The notes: generated by a model not told the origin, from the sequence alone. A stretch of 9,489 nucleotides of DNA from an uncultured Neisseria sp. (GCA_927911515.1 CAKMQH010000252.1:1-9489), one strand, 5' to 3'; numbered from the stretch's first letter, positions 1 to 6,896 are shown. Translations and numbers: made by a program.

Positions 1-33
1 TGAAATCCAGCAATAAAATTTGGTGAACGCTCA

Positions 34-67
34 AAGGTCTCTGAAAACCATTTTTTCAGACGACCTT
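34..67 (-). terminator. DUS-pair hairpin downstream of slyX
   Basis: An inverted repeat lies 16 bases past the slyX stop codon. The right arm holds an exact uptake sequence on the minus strand (55-66). The left arm (35-45, AGGTCTCTGAA) is the same word lacking one G. The arms flank a short A/T-rich loop, so a transcript from either strand can fold into a hairpin of about 14 pairs with one bulged base. Neisseria commonly uses inverted DUS pairs as terminators. There is no strong U-tract right after the stem, so termination efficiency is uncertain. It could also serve a convergent gene left of the window. Confidence 0.6.
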
Positions 68-83
68 CTTTCATATTTCCGCT

Positions 84-311
84 TCAATAATGCGGCGGAA
101 TCTCATCACGCAGGCTGTAAGGTTCGCGCTCTCCGTTTGCGCCTTTGTCCTGCATTTTCTGATAAAGCAGCCTCAACTGCGCCTGCTGCAAATCCAGCGT
201 CTGCTGCATTTTCGCCACCGTATCGTTCAGGCTGCCAATTAAATCTTCCTGAAGCGCGGCTTGGATTTCCAGCTCGGTGATACGGTGTTCCAATTCGTGA
301 AGTTCGCTCAT
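84..311 (-). CDS. slyX: SlyX family protein
   Basis: Small 75-residue protein matching the SlyX family. Residues 1-55 are a heptad-rich, Leu/Gln/Glu-rich helix predicted to form a coiled coil. The tail ends in PYSLRDEIPPHY, and an aromatic/proline-rich C-terminus of this kind is typical of SlyX proteins. The cellular role of SlyX is not established; the name comes from its position next to slyD in enterobacteria. The ATG at 311-309 directly follows the antiporter stop codon TAA (314-312), with no spacer and no clear Shine-Dalgarno sequence, which suggests translational coupling to the upstream gene. The length is normal for the family. A DUS hairpin follows. Confidence 0.85.
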   Translation of the reverse strand: MSELHELEHRITELEIQAALQEDLIGSLNDTVAKMQQTLDLQQAQLRLLYQKMQDKGANGEREPYSLRDEIPPHY

Positions 312-1685
312 TTACAGCACCATCGCGGCAATCCAGCCGGCAATCATCAGCGGGATGTTGTAGTGGATAAAGGTTGGGATGACCGAGTCGCGGATGTGGT
401 CGTGTTGCCCGTCGGCGTTTAAACCCATGGTCGGGCCGAGCGTCGAGTCGGACGCGGGCGAACCAGCATCGCCCAATGCGCCCGCCGTACCGACGATGGC
501 GACGGTTGCCAGCGGCGAGAAGCCGAGGCTGATACACAGCGGCACATAAATCGCGGTAATAATCGGCAAAGTGGAGAAAGAAGAGCCGATACCCATAGTA
601 ACCAATAATCCGACAAACAACATGGCAAATGCCGCCATGCCTTTATTGCCGCCGAAAAGCTGCATACTGTGTTCGACCAGCGGTTTGATTTCGCCTGTTG
701 CGGTCATGACTGCCGCAAAGCCTTGCGCCGCAATCATGATAAAACCGACCATTGCCATCATTTTGATGCCTTCGCCGAACACATCGCTGGCGGCATTACG
801 GTTCATCACGCCAAGCATCATGAAGACGGCAAAACCCAGCATCGCGCCCAACACCAGCGAATCTTCATACATCAACTGAATCGCAAAACACACGCCGATT
901 GCGATTGCAGCCACCAGGCTGCGGTAAGCCGAAGGTTGGGGCTGTTCGGATGCTTCACGGTTGTCCTCAGTATCAACAGTATTGGTTTGGTAAGTACGCG
1001 GTTTACGGTAATGGAGAAGCGCTAAAATCAGCCCCGAAACCATGCCCAAAGCAGGAATCGCCATCGCGTGCATGACGCTGATGCCTTTGACGTCCATGCC
1101 CGCAGATTTGATGTTGCCCAAGAGAATGTCGTTTAAGAAAATTGCGCCGAAGCCGAAGGGCAGGAACATATAAGTCGTAACCAAACCGAATGTAATCACG
1201 CAAGTAATCAATCGACGGTCGACTTTCAAACGGTTAAACACCAGCAAAAGCGGCGGAATAATCATCGGAATGAAGGCGATATGGATAGGCACGACGTTTT
1301 GACTCATGATGCCCATCGCCAGAATAATCAGCAGCAGCGTCCATTTTACCGAACTCTCGCCTTTCACGGTATCCTGACTGTTGTTGAGTTTGCGGATAAT
1401 GCCTCCAGCAAGCTGCTGCGGCAGCCCGGAATAGGTAATCGCCATCGCAAACGCACCGAGCATCGCATAAGACAAAGAAATCCGCGCGCCGCCCTTCAAG
1501 CCTTCGTTAAACACAGGAATAATCCCCGGCTGAGTGACATTGCCTGCGGTATCCACGACGTTTTCCAGCGGCATTCCCGCCACCAGTCCGCCGACGAACG
1601 CACCGACAGTCAGGCTCAATACGACGTGTACCCGCGACAGCGACAACACGAGCATCACGATTACTGCAATCACTACGGCATTCAT
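312..1685 (-). CDS. Na+/H+ antiporter family protein (NhaC/YuiF-like)
   Basis: A 457-residue integral membrane protein with about 11-12 hydrophobic segments across the whole length and a hydrophilic loop near residues 230-250 rich in Thr, Asp, Glu and Gln. The N-terminus (MNAVVIAVIVMLVLSLSR) is a membrane segment, as in the Na_H_antiport_N / Na_H_antiporter families. A conserved motif, GDAGSPASDSTLGPT, sits at about residues 405-419 before the last helix. By family it would exchange cytoplasmic Na+ for protons across the inner membrane, but some relatives carry amino acids, so the substrate is an inference. The ATG start is supported by GGAGA (1696-1692) six bases upstream. It is the first gene of an apparent two-gene unit with slyX and carries an exact DUS in its leader. 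Confidence 0.85.
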   Translation of the reverse strand: MNAVVIAVIVMLVLSLSRVHVVLSLTVGAFVGGLVAGMPLENVVDTAGNVTQPGIIPVFNEGLKGGARISLSYAMLGAFAMAITYSGLPQQLAGGIIRKLNNSQDTVKGESSVKWTLLLIILAMGIMSQNVVPIHIAFIPMIIPPLLLVFNRLKVDRRLITCVITFGLVTTYMFLPFGFGAIFLNDILLGNIKSAGMDVKGISVMHAMAIPALGMVSGLILALLHYRKPRTYQTNTVDTEDNREASEQPQPSAYRSLVAAIAIGVCFAIQLMYEDSLVLGAMLGFAVFMMLGVMNRNAASDVFGEGIKMMAMVGFIMIAAQGFAAVMTATGEIKPLVEHSMQLFGGNKGMAAFAMLFVGLLVTMGIGSSFSTLPIITAIYVPLCISLGFSPLATVAIVGTAGALGDAGSPASDSTLGPTMGLNADGQHDHIRDSVIPTFIHYNIPLMIAGWIAAMVL

Positions 1686-1698
1686 GCCTTTTCTCCGT

Positions 1699-1710
1699 TT
1701 CAGACGACCT
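1699..1710 (-). repeat. DNA uptake sequence in the antiporter leader
   Basis: Exact 12-base AGGTCGTCTGAA on the minus strand, 13 bases upstream of the antiporter ATG and just before its ribosome-binding site. It stands alone, without an inverted partner, so it is not a terminator. In Neisseria the DUS is bound by the pilin ComP during natural transformation. Confidence 0.9.
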
Positions 1711-1722
1711 GTCGGCCATCTA

Positions 1723-1755
1723 TTTATATATTAAAAGAAACATCATAACCTAACA
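1723..1755 (-). promoter_or_regulatory. possible promoter of the antiporter-slyX unit
   Basis: Read on the minus strand, an A/T-rich stretch contains overlapping -10-like words TATATA and TATAAA (around 1731-1723). A poor -35 candidate, TTAGGT, lies about 17 bases upstream. The start point would fall just before the leader DUS, giving a leader of roughly 30 bases. The -35 match is weak, so this is a guess from position and composition. Confidence 0.3.
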
Positions 1756-1782
1756 TGATTTAACACGCTAGGGCAAACCGAT

Positions 1783-1800
1783 TATTCATTCAAATGAATA
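1783..1800. promoter_or_regulatory. 18-bp AT-rich palindrome, possible operator
   Basis: TATTCATT-CA-AATGAATA is a perfect 8-2-8 inverted repeat in the divergent region between the antiporter and tldD. Symmetry and position fit a binding site for a dimeric repressor. The half-sites do not match the ArgR box (orientation is reversed), and the likeness to a Fur box is poor. No regulator can be named. Confidence 0.35.
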
Positions 1801-1824
1801 GGATGGAATTTTGCAGGCAAGCAA

Positions 1825-1836
1825 TTCAGACGACCC
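1825..1836 (-). repeat. near-match DNA uptake sequence
   Basis: GGGTCGTCTGAA on the minus strand matches the window's DUS at 11 of 12 bases (first base G instead of A). It is a lone copy in the antiporter-tldD intergenic region. The rest of the 344-base region 1686-2029 holds a leader DUS on each side, the 18-bp palindrome at 1783-1800 and candidate promoter elements. I see no gene in it. Confidence 0.7.
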
Positions 1837-1981
1837 CCAGTGCAAAAACAATCCAAGCCGCCCGTTCAAGCTATCAGACAAAATGTAAAGGTATGATGCT
1901 GCCTTGCCTGCCGTCTGTAATGTAGCAGCGGAAACTTGAGTACGCTTGTTATCTATTCGACTAGAAAGAGAACAAATGCCG

Positions 1982-1987
1982 TATAAT
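1982..1987 (+). promoter_or_regulatory. -10 box candidate of the tldD promoter
   Basis: A perfect TATAAT lies 42 bases before the preferred tldD start codon. No good -35 is present at 16-18 bases upstream; the best nearby words are GACTAG or TCGACT, so an activator or a weak -35 would be needed. If transcription begins about seven bases downstream, the in-frame upstream ATG at 1976 would not be in the mRNA, which supports initiation at 2030. Confidence 0.4.
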
Positions 1988-2013
1988 CAAGCCCCAAGTT
2001 TCCCCAGCCCTGA

Positions 2014-2025
2014 AGGTCGTCTGAA
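2014..2025 (+). repeat. DNA uptake sequence in the tldD leader
   Basis: Exact AGGTCGTCTGAA ending four bases before the tldD ATG. Its first bases form part of GAAGG (2012-2016), the only Shine-Dalgarno-like word near this start, though the spacing of 13 bases is long. It is a lone copy with no inverted partner. Confidence 0.9.
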
Positions 2026-2029
2026 AACC

Positions 2030-3472
2030 ATGCACTCAACTTACGCTACCGTACAGCGCGATTTGCTCGAAGCCAATCACCTTTCTCCCGAGCTGCTCGC
2101 CAAAAGCCTGAGCATCATCGGCGCTCATCATGTCGATTACGCCGACATTTACTGCCAGCGCACTGCTTTTGAGAGCTGGCATTTGGAAGAGGGCATCGTC
2201 AAATCGGGCAGTTTCCAAATTGATCAGGGTGTGGGCGTGCGCGCCGTTTCGGGCGAAAAAACCGCTTTTGCCTATGCGGACAGTTTGTGTATCGATTCGA
2301 TCAACCGTTCCGCCCAAGCCGTCCGCGTTATCGGTGCGGCAGGTGGCGAGGCTTCTGTCAAAGTACCGTCCGTTGCACACGGCAAATTCGTTCATGCGAC
2401 GCTGAATCCCATCATCGGTCTCGACTCCGCCGCCAAAGTTGCCTTATTGAATAAAGTGGAAACGCTTGCCAAAGCCGCCGATCCGCGCATTGTGCAAGTG
2501 ATGGCGGGGTTGACCTGCGAATACGACATGATTTACATCGCCCGTCTTGATGGCAGACACGCGGCGGATATTCGTCCTATGGTGCGCCTGAACGTTACTG
2601 TCATCGCCAAACAGGGCGACCGGAGAGAGCAGGGCAGTGCGGGTGGTGGCGGACGCTACGACTTGGCTTATTTTGATGAAACCTTGGTACGGCAGTTTGT
2701 CGATTCAGCCGTCAAACAAGCCCTGATTAATCTTGAATCCCGCCCTGCACCCGCAGGCGAAATGACCGTCGTTTTGGGCAACGGCTGGCCTGGCGTGTTG
2801 CTGCACGAAGCCGTCGGACACGGCTTGGAAGGCGATTTCAACCGCAAAGAAACCAGCGTCTTTTCAGGCAGAATCGGCGAGCGCGTTGCCGCCAAAGGCG
2901 TGACCGTCGTTGACCAAGGCGATATTGCCGACAGGCGCGGCTCGCTCAATATCGACGATGAAGGCAACGAAACACGCCGCACCGTATTGATTGAAGACGG
3001 CATCTTGGTCGGCTATATGCAGGACGAAACCAATGCCCGCCTGATGGGTACGCAATCCACCGGCAACGGTCGCCGCGAAAGCTACGCCTCCGCCCCCATG
3101 CCACGCATGACCAATACCTTTATGGAAAACGGCGGCTACGAACCCGACGAAATCATCGCGTCCATCGACAAAGGCATTTACGCCGTCAACTTCGGCGGCG
3201 GACAGGTGGACATCACCAGCGGCAAATTTGTCTTCAGCGCATCCGAAGCGTGGTGGGTCGAAGGCGGCAAACTGCAATATCCCGTCAAAGGCGCAACCAT
3301 CATCGGCAACGGTCCTGAAGTGTTGAAACATGTTTCCATGATAGGCAACGATACCGCGTTGGACAGCGGTGTCGGCGTGTGTGGCAAAGACGGGCAAAGC
3401 GTTCCTGTCGGTGTCGGACAACCGACCTTGCGGATTGATACCGGACTGACCGTCGGCGGCAGCGAGATTTGA
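2030..3472 (+). CDS. tldD: metalloprotease subunit TldD
   Basis: A 480-residue protein that follows E. coli TldD (481 residues by recall) from end to end. It has the zinc motif HEAVGH at residues 259-264 inside GWPGVLLHEAVGHGLEGDF, and the conserved late Cys451 in GVGVCGKDGQ, expected to be a zinc ligand. With its partner PmbA/TldE, TldD forms a heterodimeric cytosolic protease that degrades unfolded peptides and matures some peptide antibiotics or toxins; no pmbA is in this window. The reading frame is open back to 1946, with an ATG at 1976 preceded by a good AGAAAGAG. I prefer 2030 because family similarity begins there, the intervening bases include a DUS, and a TATAAT box lies between the two candidates. 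A hairpin terminator follows the stop. Confidence 0.93.
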   Translation: MHSTYATVQRDLLEANHLSPELLAKSLSIIGAHHVDYADIYCQRTAFESWHLEEGIVKSGSFQIDQGVGVRAVSGEKTAFAYADSLCIDSINRSAQAVRVIGAAGGEASVKVPSVAHGKFVHATLNPIIGLDSAAKVALLNKVETLAKAADPRIVQVMAGLTCEYDMIYIARLDGRHAADIRPMVRLNVTVIAKQGDRREQGSAGGGGRYDLAYFDETLVRQFVDSAVKQALINLESRPAPAGEMTVVLGNGWPGVLLHEAVGHGLEGDFNRKETSVFSGRIGERVAAKGVTVVDQGDIADRRGSLNIDDEGNETRRTVLIEDGILVGYMQDETNARLMGTQSTGNGRRESYASAPMPRMTNTFMENGGYEPDEIIASIDKGIYAVNFGGGQVDITSGKFVFSASEAWWVEGGKLQYPVKGATIIGNGPEVLKHVSMIGNDTALDSGVGVCGKDGQSVPVGVGQPTLRIDTGLTVGGSEI

Positions 3473-3485
3473 GGCAAGTAAAAAT

Positions 3486-3531
3486 AAAACGTCGTTTGAA
3501 AACTGTATTTTGGGTTTTCAGACGACGTTTT
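3486..3531 (+). terminator. rho-independent terminator of tldD built from a DUS pair
   Basis: It begins 14 bases after the tldD stop. The 18-base arms 3486-3503 and 3514-3531 pair along their length with one U-G wobble, around a 10-base loop. The 3' arm holds a near-DUS on the minus strand (ACGTCGTCTGAA, one change from the local consensus). The 5' arm also has C changed to T. The stem ends in T-rich DNA (TTTTGTATT). Confidence 0.85.
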
Positions 3532-3693
3532 GTATTGGATGACTGGTTTATTGATTGGAAACTGGTGAGACTTCGCCCTGCTCAAGTTCGCAGGAAACCA
3601 TGTTTTAAGGTATCAAGTACCAAGTCTATCGATTCTAGCAACTCAAATAATCTGCACAGTTTGCAGCGTATCCGTTTGTTAAAGTACAAATAA

Positions 3694-3725
3694 AGCAGGC
3701 TGCCGAAACCAATCGGCAGCCTGCT
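3694..3725 (-). terminator. rho-independent terminator of the min-oxyR operon
   Basis: A perfect 13-bp inverted repeat (3694-3706 with 3713-3725) with a 6-base loop lies 18 bases past the oxyR stop codon. Read on the minus strand, the stem is followed by TTTATTTGT, a modest U-rich tail. It is not derived from a DUS. The 271-base stretch 3473-3743 holds only this and the tldD terminator; I see no gene there. Confidence 0.85.
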
Positions 3726-3743
3726 CCTAGCATTCAATGCGCT

Positions 3744-4664
3744 TTACTCTTGGACAAAAGTAACGCCGTGAAGATGGGAATTGAGGATGGCAGTCCGCAA
3801 AGCAGTCAATGCTTTGGGGCGGACGAAGTTCCGACGGTATGCCAAAACGACGCGGCGGTGCGGTACGGAGCCTGAAAACGGGATGATGCTGAACAGCAAA
3901 TGGTCGTTTTCGGTCAGTGCGGTAGCAGGCATGACGCTGATGGCGAGACCGCTGGCAACCATGTGGCGGATGGTGTTGATGGAGCTGCCTTGCAGGGTGT
4001 TGGTCAGACCTTGGATTTTCTGCTTGGCGGCAAGTTCGGAACAGCTTGATAAGACCTGATCGCGCATACAGTTGCCTTCAGTCAGCAACAAAACCTGTTC
4101 TTCGCCCAACATCTGCGGAGTTACGGCATCGAGTTCTTCGAAATGGTGTCCTTTGGGGACGATGACGAAGAAAGGCTCGTCATACAGCGGCTCGGTGACG
4201 ATACCCGGCTCTTGGAAGGGTTCTGCGACTACGATGGCATCGACGTCGCCGCGCTTGAGCGATTCGGTCAGGGTGTGCGTGTAGTTCTCTTCAAGCATCA
4301 GGGGCATTTTCGGCGCGGTTTCGCGCAGGGAAATGATGAGCTTGGGCAGAAGGTAGGGGGCGACGGTAAAAATCAGACCGAGTTTGAATGCGCCTTCCAA
4401 TTCGTTTTGCTCTTCGCTGGCAAGGTGCTTGATCAGCTCGGCTTCTTCCAGTACGCGGCGGGCTTGGGCAACGATGCGTTCGCCCGCTTCGGTGGTGATG
4501 ATATCGTTGCTGCTGCGGTCAAACAGGGATACCGACAGCTCTTCTTCCAGCTTTTTGATGGCGATGGAAAGGGTGGGCTGGCTGACAAAGCAGCGGCGTG
4601 CGGCACGTCCGAAATGACGCTCCTGCGCGACGGCTACGATGTAACGCAATTCGGTCAAGGTCAT
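3744..4664 (-). CDS. oxyR: peroxide-sensing LysR-type regulator OxyR
   Basis: A 306-residue LysR-family regulator. The winged helix-turn-helix occupies about residues 1-60 (MTLTELRYIVAV, SQPTLSIAIKKLEEEL), followed by a linker helix and the effector domain (about 90-300). It keeps the redox pair of OxyR at the E. coli positions, Cys199 and Cys208 (GNCMRDQVLSSC), so H2O2-driven disulfide switching is expected. By family it controls catalase and other oxidative-stress genes; in pathogenic Neisseria OxyR is reported to repress catalase until oxidised. The ATG starts 3 bases after the minE stop, with AAAAAGG eight bases upstream of the ATG. The tight spacing makes it the last gene of the min transcript. 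No separate OxyR promoter is obvious in the minE end. Confidence 0.95.
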   Translation of the reverse strand: MTLTELRYIVAVAQERHFGRAARRCFVSQPTLSIAIKKLEEELSVSLFDRSSNDIITTEAGERIVAQARRVLEEAELIKHLASEEQNELEGAFKLGLIFTVAPYLLPKLIISLRETAPKMPLMLEENYTHTLTESLKRGDVDAIVVAEPFQEPGIVTEPLYDEPFFVIVPKGHHFEELDAVTPQMLGEEQVLLLTEGNCMRDQVLSSCSELAAKQKIQGLTNTLQGSSINTIRHMVASGLAISVMPATALTENDHLLFSIIPFSGSVPHRRVVLAYRRNFVRPKALTALRTAILNSHLHGVTFVQE

Positions 4665-4667
4665 GTG

Positions 4668-4943
4668 TTAAGCCTTTTTCTGTTCCGTTTTTTGTTCAGG
4701 CAGGGTGATGTTCAATTCGAGAACATCCATACCGTCCTGCTTTTCTTGGGAAATGCGGATGTCGTCCAAAGAAACGTTGACGTATTTGGACAATACTTCC
4801 AGCAATTCTTTGCGCAGGGTCGGCAGATAGTCGGGGGCTTTCCCTTCTTGCGCGCGTTCTTGGGCAATGATGATTTGCAGGCGGTCGCGTGCGACGGCGG
4901 CGGTTTTCGGCTTTCTGCCGAACAACATATCCATTAATGACAT
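4668..4943 (-). CDS. minE: cell division topological specificity factor MinE
   Basis: A 91-residue MinE. The N-terminal amphipathic segment MSLMDMLFGRK is the membrane-targeting helix. It is followed by the MinD-contacting, anti-MinCD region (about 12-35, VARDRLQIIIAQERA) and the C-terminal dimerisation domain (VNVSLDDIRISQEKQDGMDVL, about 53-74). By family, MinE stimulates MinD ATPase at the membrane, drives pole-to-pole or patterned cycling and keeps the inhibitor away from midcell. The start lies 3 bases after the minD stop. Its ribosome site GGAGG is formed by the last Gly-Gly codons of minD, seven bases before the ATG, so translation of the two genes is likely linked. The lysine-ended tail is slightly longer than the roughly 87-residue gonococcal protein I recall. 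Confidence 0.95.
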   Translation of the reverse strand: MSLMDMLFGRKPKTAAVARDRLQIIIAQERAQEGKAPDYLPTLRKELLEVLSKYVNVSLDDIRISQEKQDGMDVLELNITLPEQKTEQKKA

Positions 4944-4946
4944 GGC

Positions 4947-5762
4947 TTAGCCTCCGAACAGTCGTTTGAAAAAGCCTTTTTTCTCAGCTTCCAGGAAACG
5001 CATTTCGCGGTTTTCACCCAAGAGGCGTGCGATAACGTCTTTGTATGCTTCGGCAGCGGAAACGCTGTTTTGATGGATGACGGGTTCGCCGGCATTGGAT
5101 GCTTGCAGGACGTTTTGCGATTCGGGAATCACGCCCAAAAGCGGGATGCGCAGGATGTCGCAAATGTCTTGTACGGACAGCATTTCGCCTTTGCTGACGC
5201 GCTCCGGTGAGTAGCGGGTAATCAGCAGGTGTTCTTTAACTGTACCGCCTTGTTCCGCTTTGCGGGATTTGCTTTGGAGGATACCCAAGATGCGGTCGGA
5301 GTCGCGGACGCTGGATACTTCGGGATTGGTAGTAACGATGGCTTCGTCGGCGAAGTAGAGCGCCATCAATGCGCCTTGTTCGATACCGGCGGGAGAGTCG
5401 CAGATGATGTATTCGAATCCCATTTGGTCGCTGCTCAATTCCTGCATGACTTTTTCGACGCCTTCACGGGTCAGCGCGTCTTTGTCGCGGGTTTGCGAAG
5501 CGGGCAGGATGAAGAGGTTTTCGCAGTTTTTGTCTTTAATCAGGGCTTGGTTGAGCGTGGCTTCGCCCTGGATGACGTTAATCAGGTCATACACAACGCG
5601 TCGTTCGCAACCCATAATCAGGTCGAGGTTGCGCAAGCCGACGTCAAAGTCGATAACGGCGGTTTTGTGGCCGCGCAATGCCAATCCGGCTGCAATGCTG
5701 GCGCTGGTCGTGGTTTTACCTACGCCGCCTTTACCTGATGTTACTACGATGATTTTTGTCAC
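4947..5762 (-). CDS. minD: septum site-determining ATPase MinD
   Basis: A 271-residue ParA/MinD-type ATPase. It has the deviant Walker A SGKGGVGKTT (residues 9-18, Lys11 and Lys16), switch I around DFDVGLRNLD, Walker B-like ICDSPAGIEQGA, and the C-terminal amphipathic membrane anchor KKGFFKRLFGG. ATP-bound MinD dimerises on the inner membrane, recruits MinC to block FtsZ, and is released by MinE. I place the start at GTG 5762-5760: AAAGGA sits six bases upstream and the protein then begins MTKIIVVTSGKGG, as in other MinD proteins. The in-frame ATG at 5777 would add five residues (MKGNI) encoded by the ribosome-binding site itself. The gap from the minC stop is 27 bases, and minE follows after 3. 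Confidence 0.95.
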   Translation of the reverse strand: MTKIIVVTSGKGGVGKTTTSASIAAGLALRGHKTAVIDFDVGLRNLDLIMGCERRVVYDLINVIQGEATLNQALIKDKNCENLFILPASQTRDKDALTREGVEKVMQELSSDQMGFEYIICDSPAGIEQGALMALYFADEAIVTTNPEVSSVRDSDRILGILQSKSRKAEQGGTVKEHLLITRYSPERVSKGEMLSVQDICDILRIPLLGVIPESQNVLQASNAGEPVIHQNSVSAAEAYKDVIARLLGENREMRFLEAEKKGFFKRLFGG

Positions 5763-5789
5763 GATATTTCCTTTCAAATCTTGGAACGG

Positions 5790-6494
5790 TTAATCTGTGT
5801 CGATTGCGCTGATAACCAGGCGGTTGTCTTGCAATGAAACCTGTACGGCTTTTTTGTGCAGGTGGTCGGGCAGGTCTTGTTCGAAATTGCGGTAAATACC
5901 TGCTACGGAGACCAACTCCGCCTGCATGGAGTAGATGAAGATACGCGCGTTGGTGTTGCCTTTCGCACCTGCCAGCGCCCTGCCGCGCATGGGTGCATAA
6001 ACGTGAATGTTTCCGTCGGCAATGAGTTCCGCACCTTCACTGACGATACCGGTCACGATAAGGTCGCCGTTTTCCGCATAAACCTGCTGTCCTGTGCGGA
6101 CGGGGGTGCTGATGAGGACGGTCGGGTTGTTGATGACGGTTGCCTGAACGGGTGCAGGCTCTTGGTTGATTTTGGGCTGTTGCGGCTCGGATTTGTCGCT
6201 GCGGCTGAAAACCAATGATAACGTGCCGCAAAAGACGACCAACTTTCACTTTCGTGGCGCAGCCCCAGAATCTGCATGCCGTAACGGGCGAAAAAGGGAA
6301 ATCATGGAACCGATATCCAATGACTCGGGATGGTCAAAATCCTGTACATCCAAAACGAAGGGGACGACATCCAATTCTTGGTATTGACCGGCGCGTTGGC
6401 GCAAAAATTCTTCCAGTTCGGTCAAGTCTGCGGTATGCAGGTGAATAGCCAGCACGTCAAGCCGGGCTGACTTTATGTCGAAGGCGGGTTTCAT
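5790..6494 (-). pseudogene. minC: septum site-determining protein MinC, disrupted by two frameshifts
   Basis: Intact, this would be a MinC of about 234 residues, normal for Neisseria. The N-terminal part begins MKPAFDIKSARLD at 6494 and runs in frame to about 6295. There an extra base in a run of five (A5 on the plus strand, 6291-6295) shifts the frame. The MinC-like reading ARYGMQILGLRHESESW continues in another frame, then returns to the first after a missing base near 6214-6215 (expected CAT-TTG-GTT, found CATTGGTT). In the original frame this leaves a TGA stop at 6248-6246. The downstream part (to 5790) is a full MinC C-terminal beta-helix domain with RTGQQVYAENGDLIV and AELVSVAGIYRNFEQDLP, which normally binds MinD. 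The N-terminal domain normally blocks FtsZ. The result is an N-terminal fragment of about 82 MinC residues plus 15 frameshifted ones, and a C-terminal domain that could start only at a poor site such as TTG 6242. Sequencing error is an alternative. No strong ribosome site is seen before 6494. Confidence 0.8.
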
Positions 6495-6700
6495 AGTGAG
6501 TAAATCATAAAATTTTTTTAATTGTATAAGTTTACCGCGTAAATCTTGGCTATTCAATCCGTTTGGGTCGTCTGAAGTGAAATTTCCTGTTTCTATAAGG
6601 TTCAAATCATGGTCGGAACGTGATTGCGGGCGGATTGCAAGGTTTTGTCATGGTATGACGTTATCTTTAAAGTTGTTTGAAGTGGCGTAAAAACGACAAC

Positions 6701-6712
6701 AGGTCGTCTGAA
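6701..6712 (+). repeat. DNA uptake sequence, solitary intergenic copy
   Basis: Exact AGGTCGTCTGAA on the plus strand in the minC-OPT intergenic region. It has no nearby inverted partner, so it is not part of a terminator. Confidence 0.9.
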
Positions 6713-6818
6713 ATTCGGAGTCGGCTTTGAATTTAATCTGTTTATCAAGGGAAGGGTGTTTGTATTTTTCGATATGGCTGGGATAGGGTGCAAGGATTTA
6801 TTGGATGATGTGAGCCGC

Positions 6819-6862
6819 AAAGGTCTCTGAAAATGCGAATCCCGTTTTCAGACGACCTTTTG
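6819..6862. terminator. orphan DUS-pair hairpin between divergent genes
   Basis: The left arm contains AGGTCTCTGAA (6821-6831, one G short of a DUS). The right arm contains an exact DUS on the minus strand (6847-6858). The arms fold around a short loop, followed on the plus strand by TTTTGCCCTTT. It has the form of the DUS terminators in this window, but no recognised gene ends here: minC and the OPT gene both read away from it. It might insulate the two divergent promoters, end an unseen short RNA, or be a remnant of a lost gene. Confidence 0.6.
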
Positions 6863-6896
6863 CCCTTTCGCTTTCTTTGCATATTCTTTGTCTAAC

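Noticed and set aside
20..280. 86-codon plus-strand open frame over slyX
   Set aside because: It spans the DUS hairpin and lies antisense to slyX, which has clear SlyX-like sequence and abuts the antiporter gene.
1908..1922. CTGCCGTCTGTAA, resembling the GCCGTCTGAA uptake word of pathogenic Neisseria
   Set aside because: It has an extra T before AA and stands alone; a chance likeness is as probable as a relic of another dialect.
3469..3693. 74-codon open frame overlapping the tldD stop
   Set aside because: It crosses the tldD terminator hairpin and has no ribosome site of its own or protein similarity.
4143..4937. 264-codon open frame on the plus strand antisense to oxyR and minE
   Set aside because: It lies opposite two clearly real genes, and its Phe/Gln/Gly-rich composition is what the complement of their codons gives.
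6229..6240. Partial uptake word GGTCGTCT within minC (minus strand) between the two frameshifts
   Set aside because: It matches only eight bases and fits the normal MinC codons Trp-Ser-Ser-Phe, so there is no reason to link it to the indels.
6246..6605. Longer minC start at 6605 (37 more residues, MNLIETG...)
   Set aside because: The added segment contains a near-DUS and A/T-rich promoter-like DNA; MinC similarity begins at MKPAFDIKSARLD, start 6494.
6602..6820. 72-codon open frame on the minus strand upstream of minC
   Set aside because: It runs through an exact DUS, has low-complexity composition (many Ser, Thr, Asn, Pro), no clear ribosome site, and resembles no family I know.
6774..6829. 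Possible tiny ORF (ATG at about 6774, 18 codons) ending in the orphan hairpin
   Set aside because: No convincing ribosome site and too short to judge; the frame upstream is open but has no start codon.
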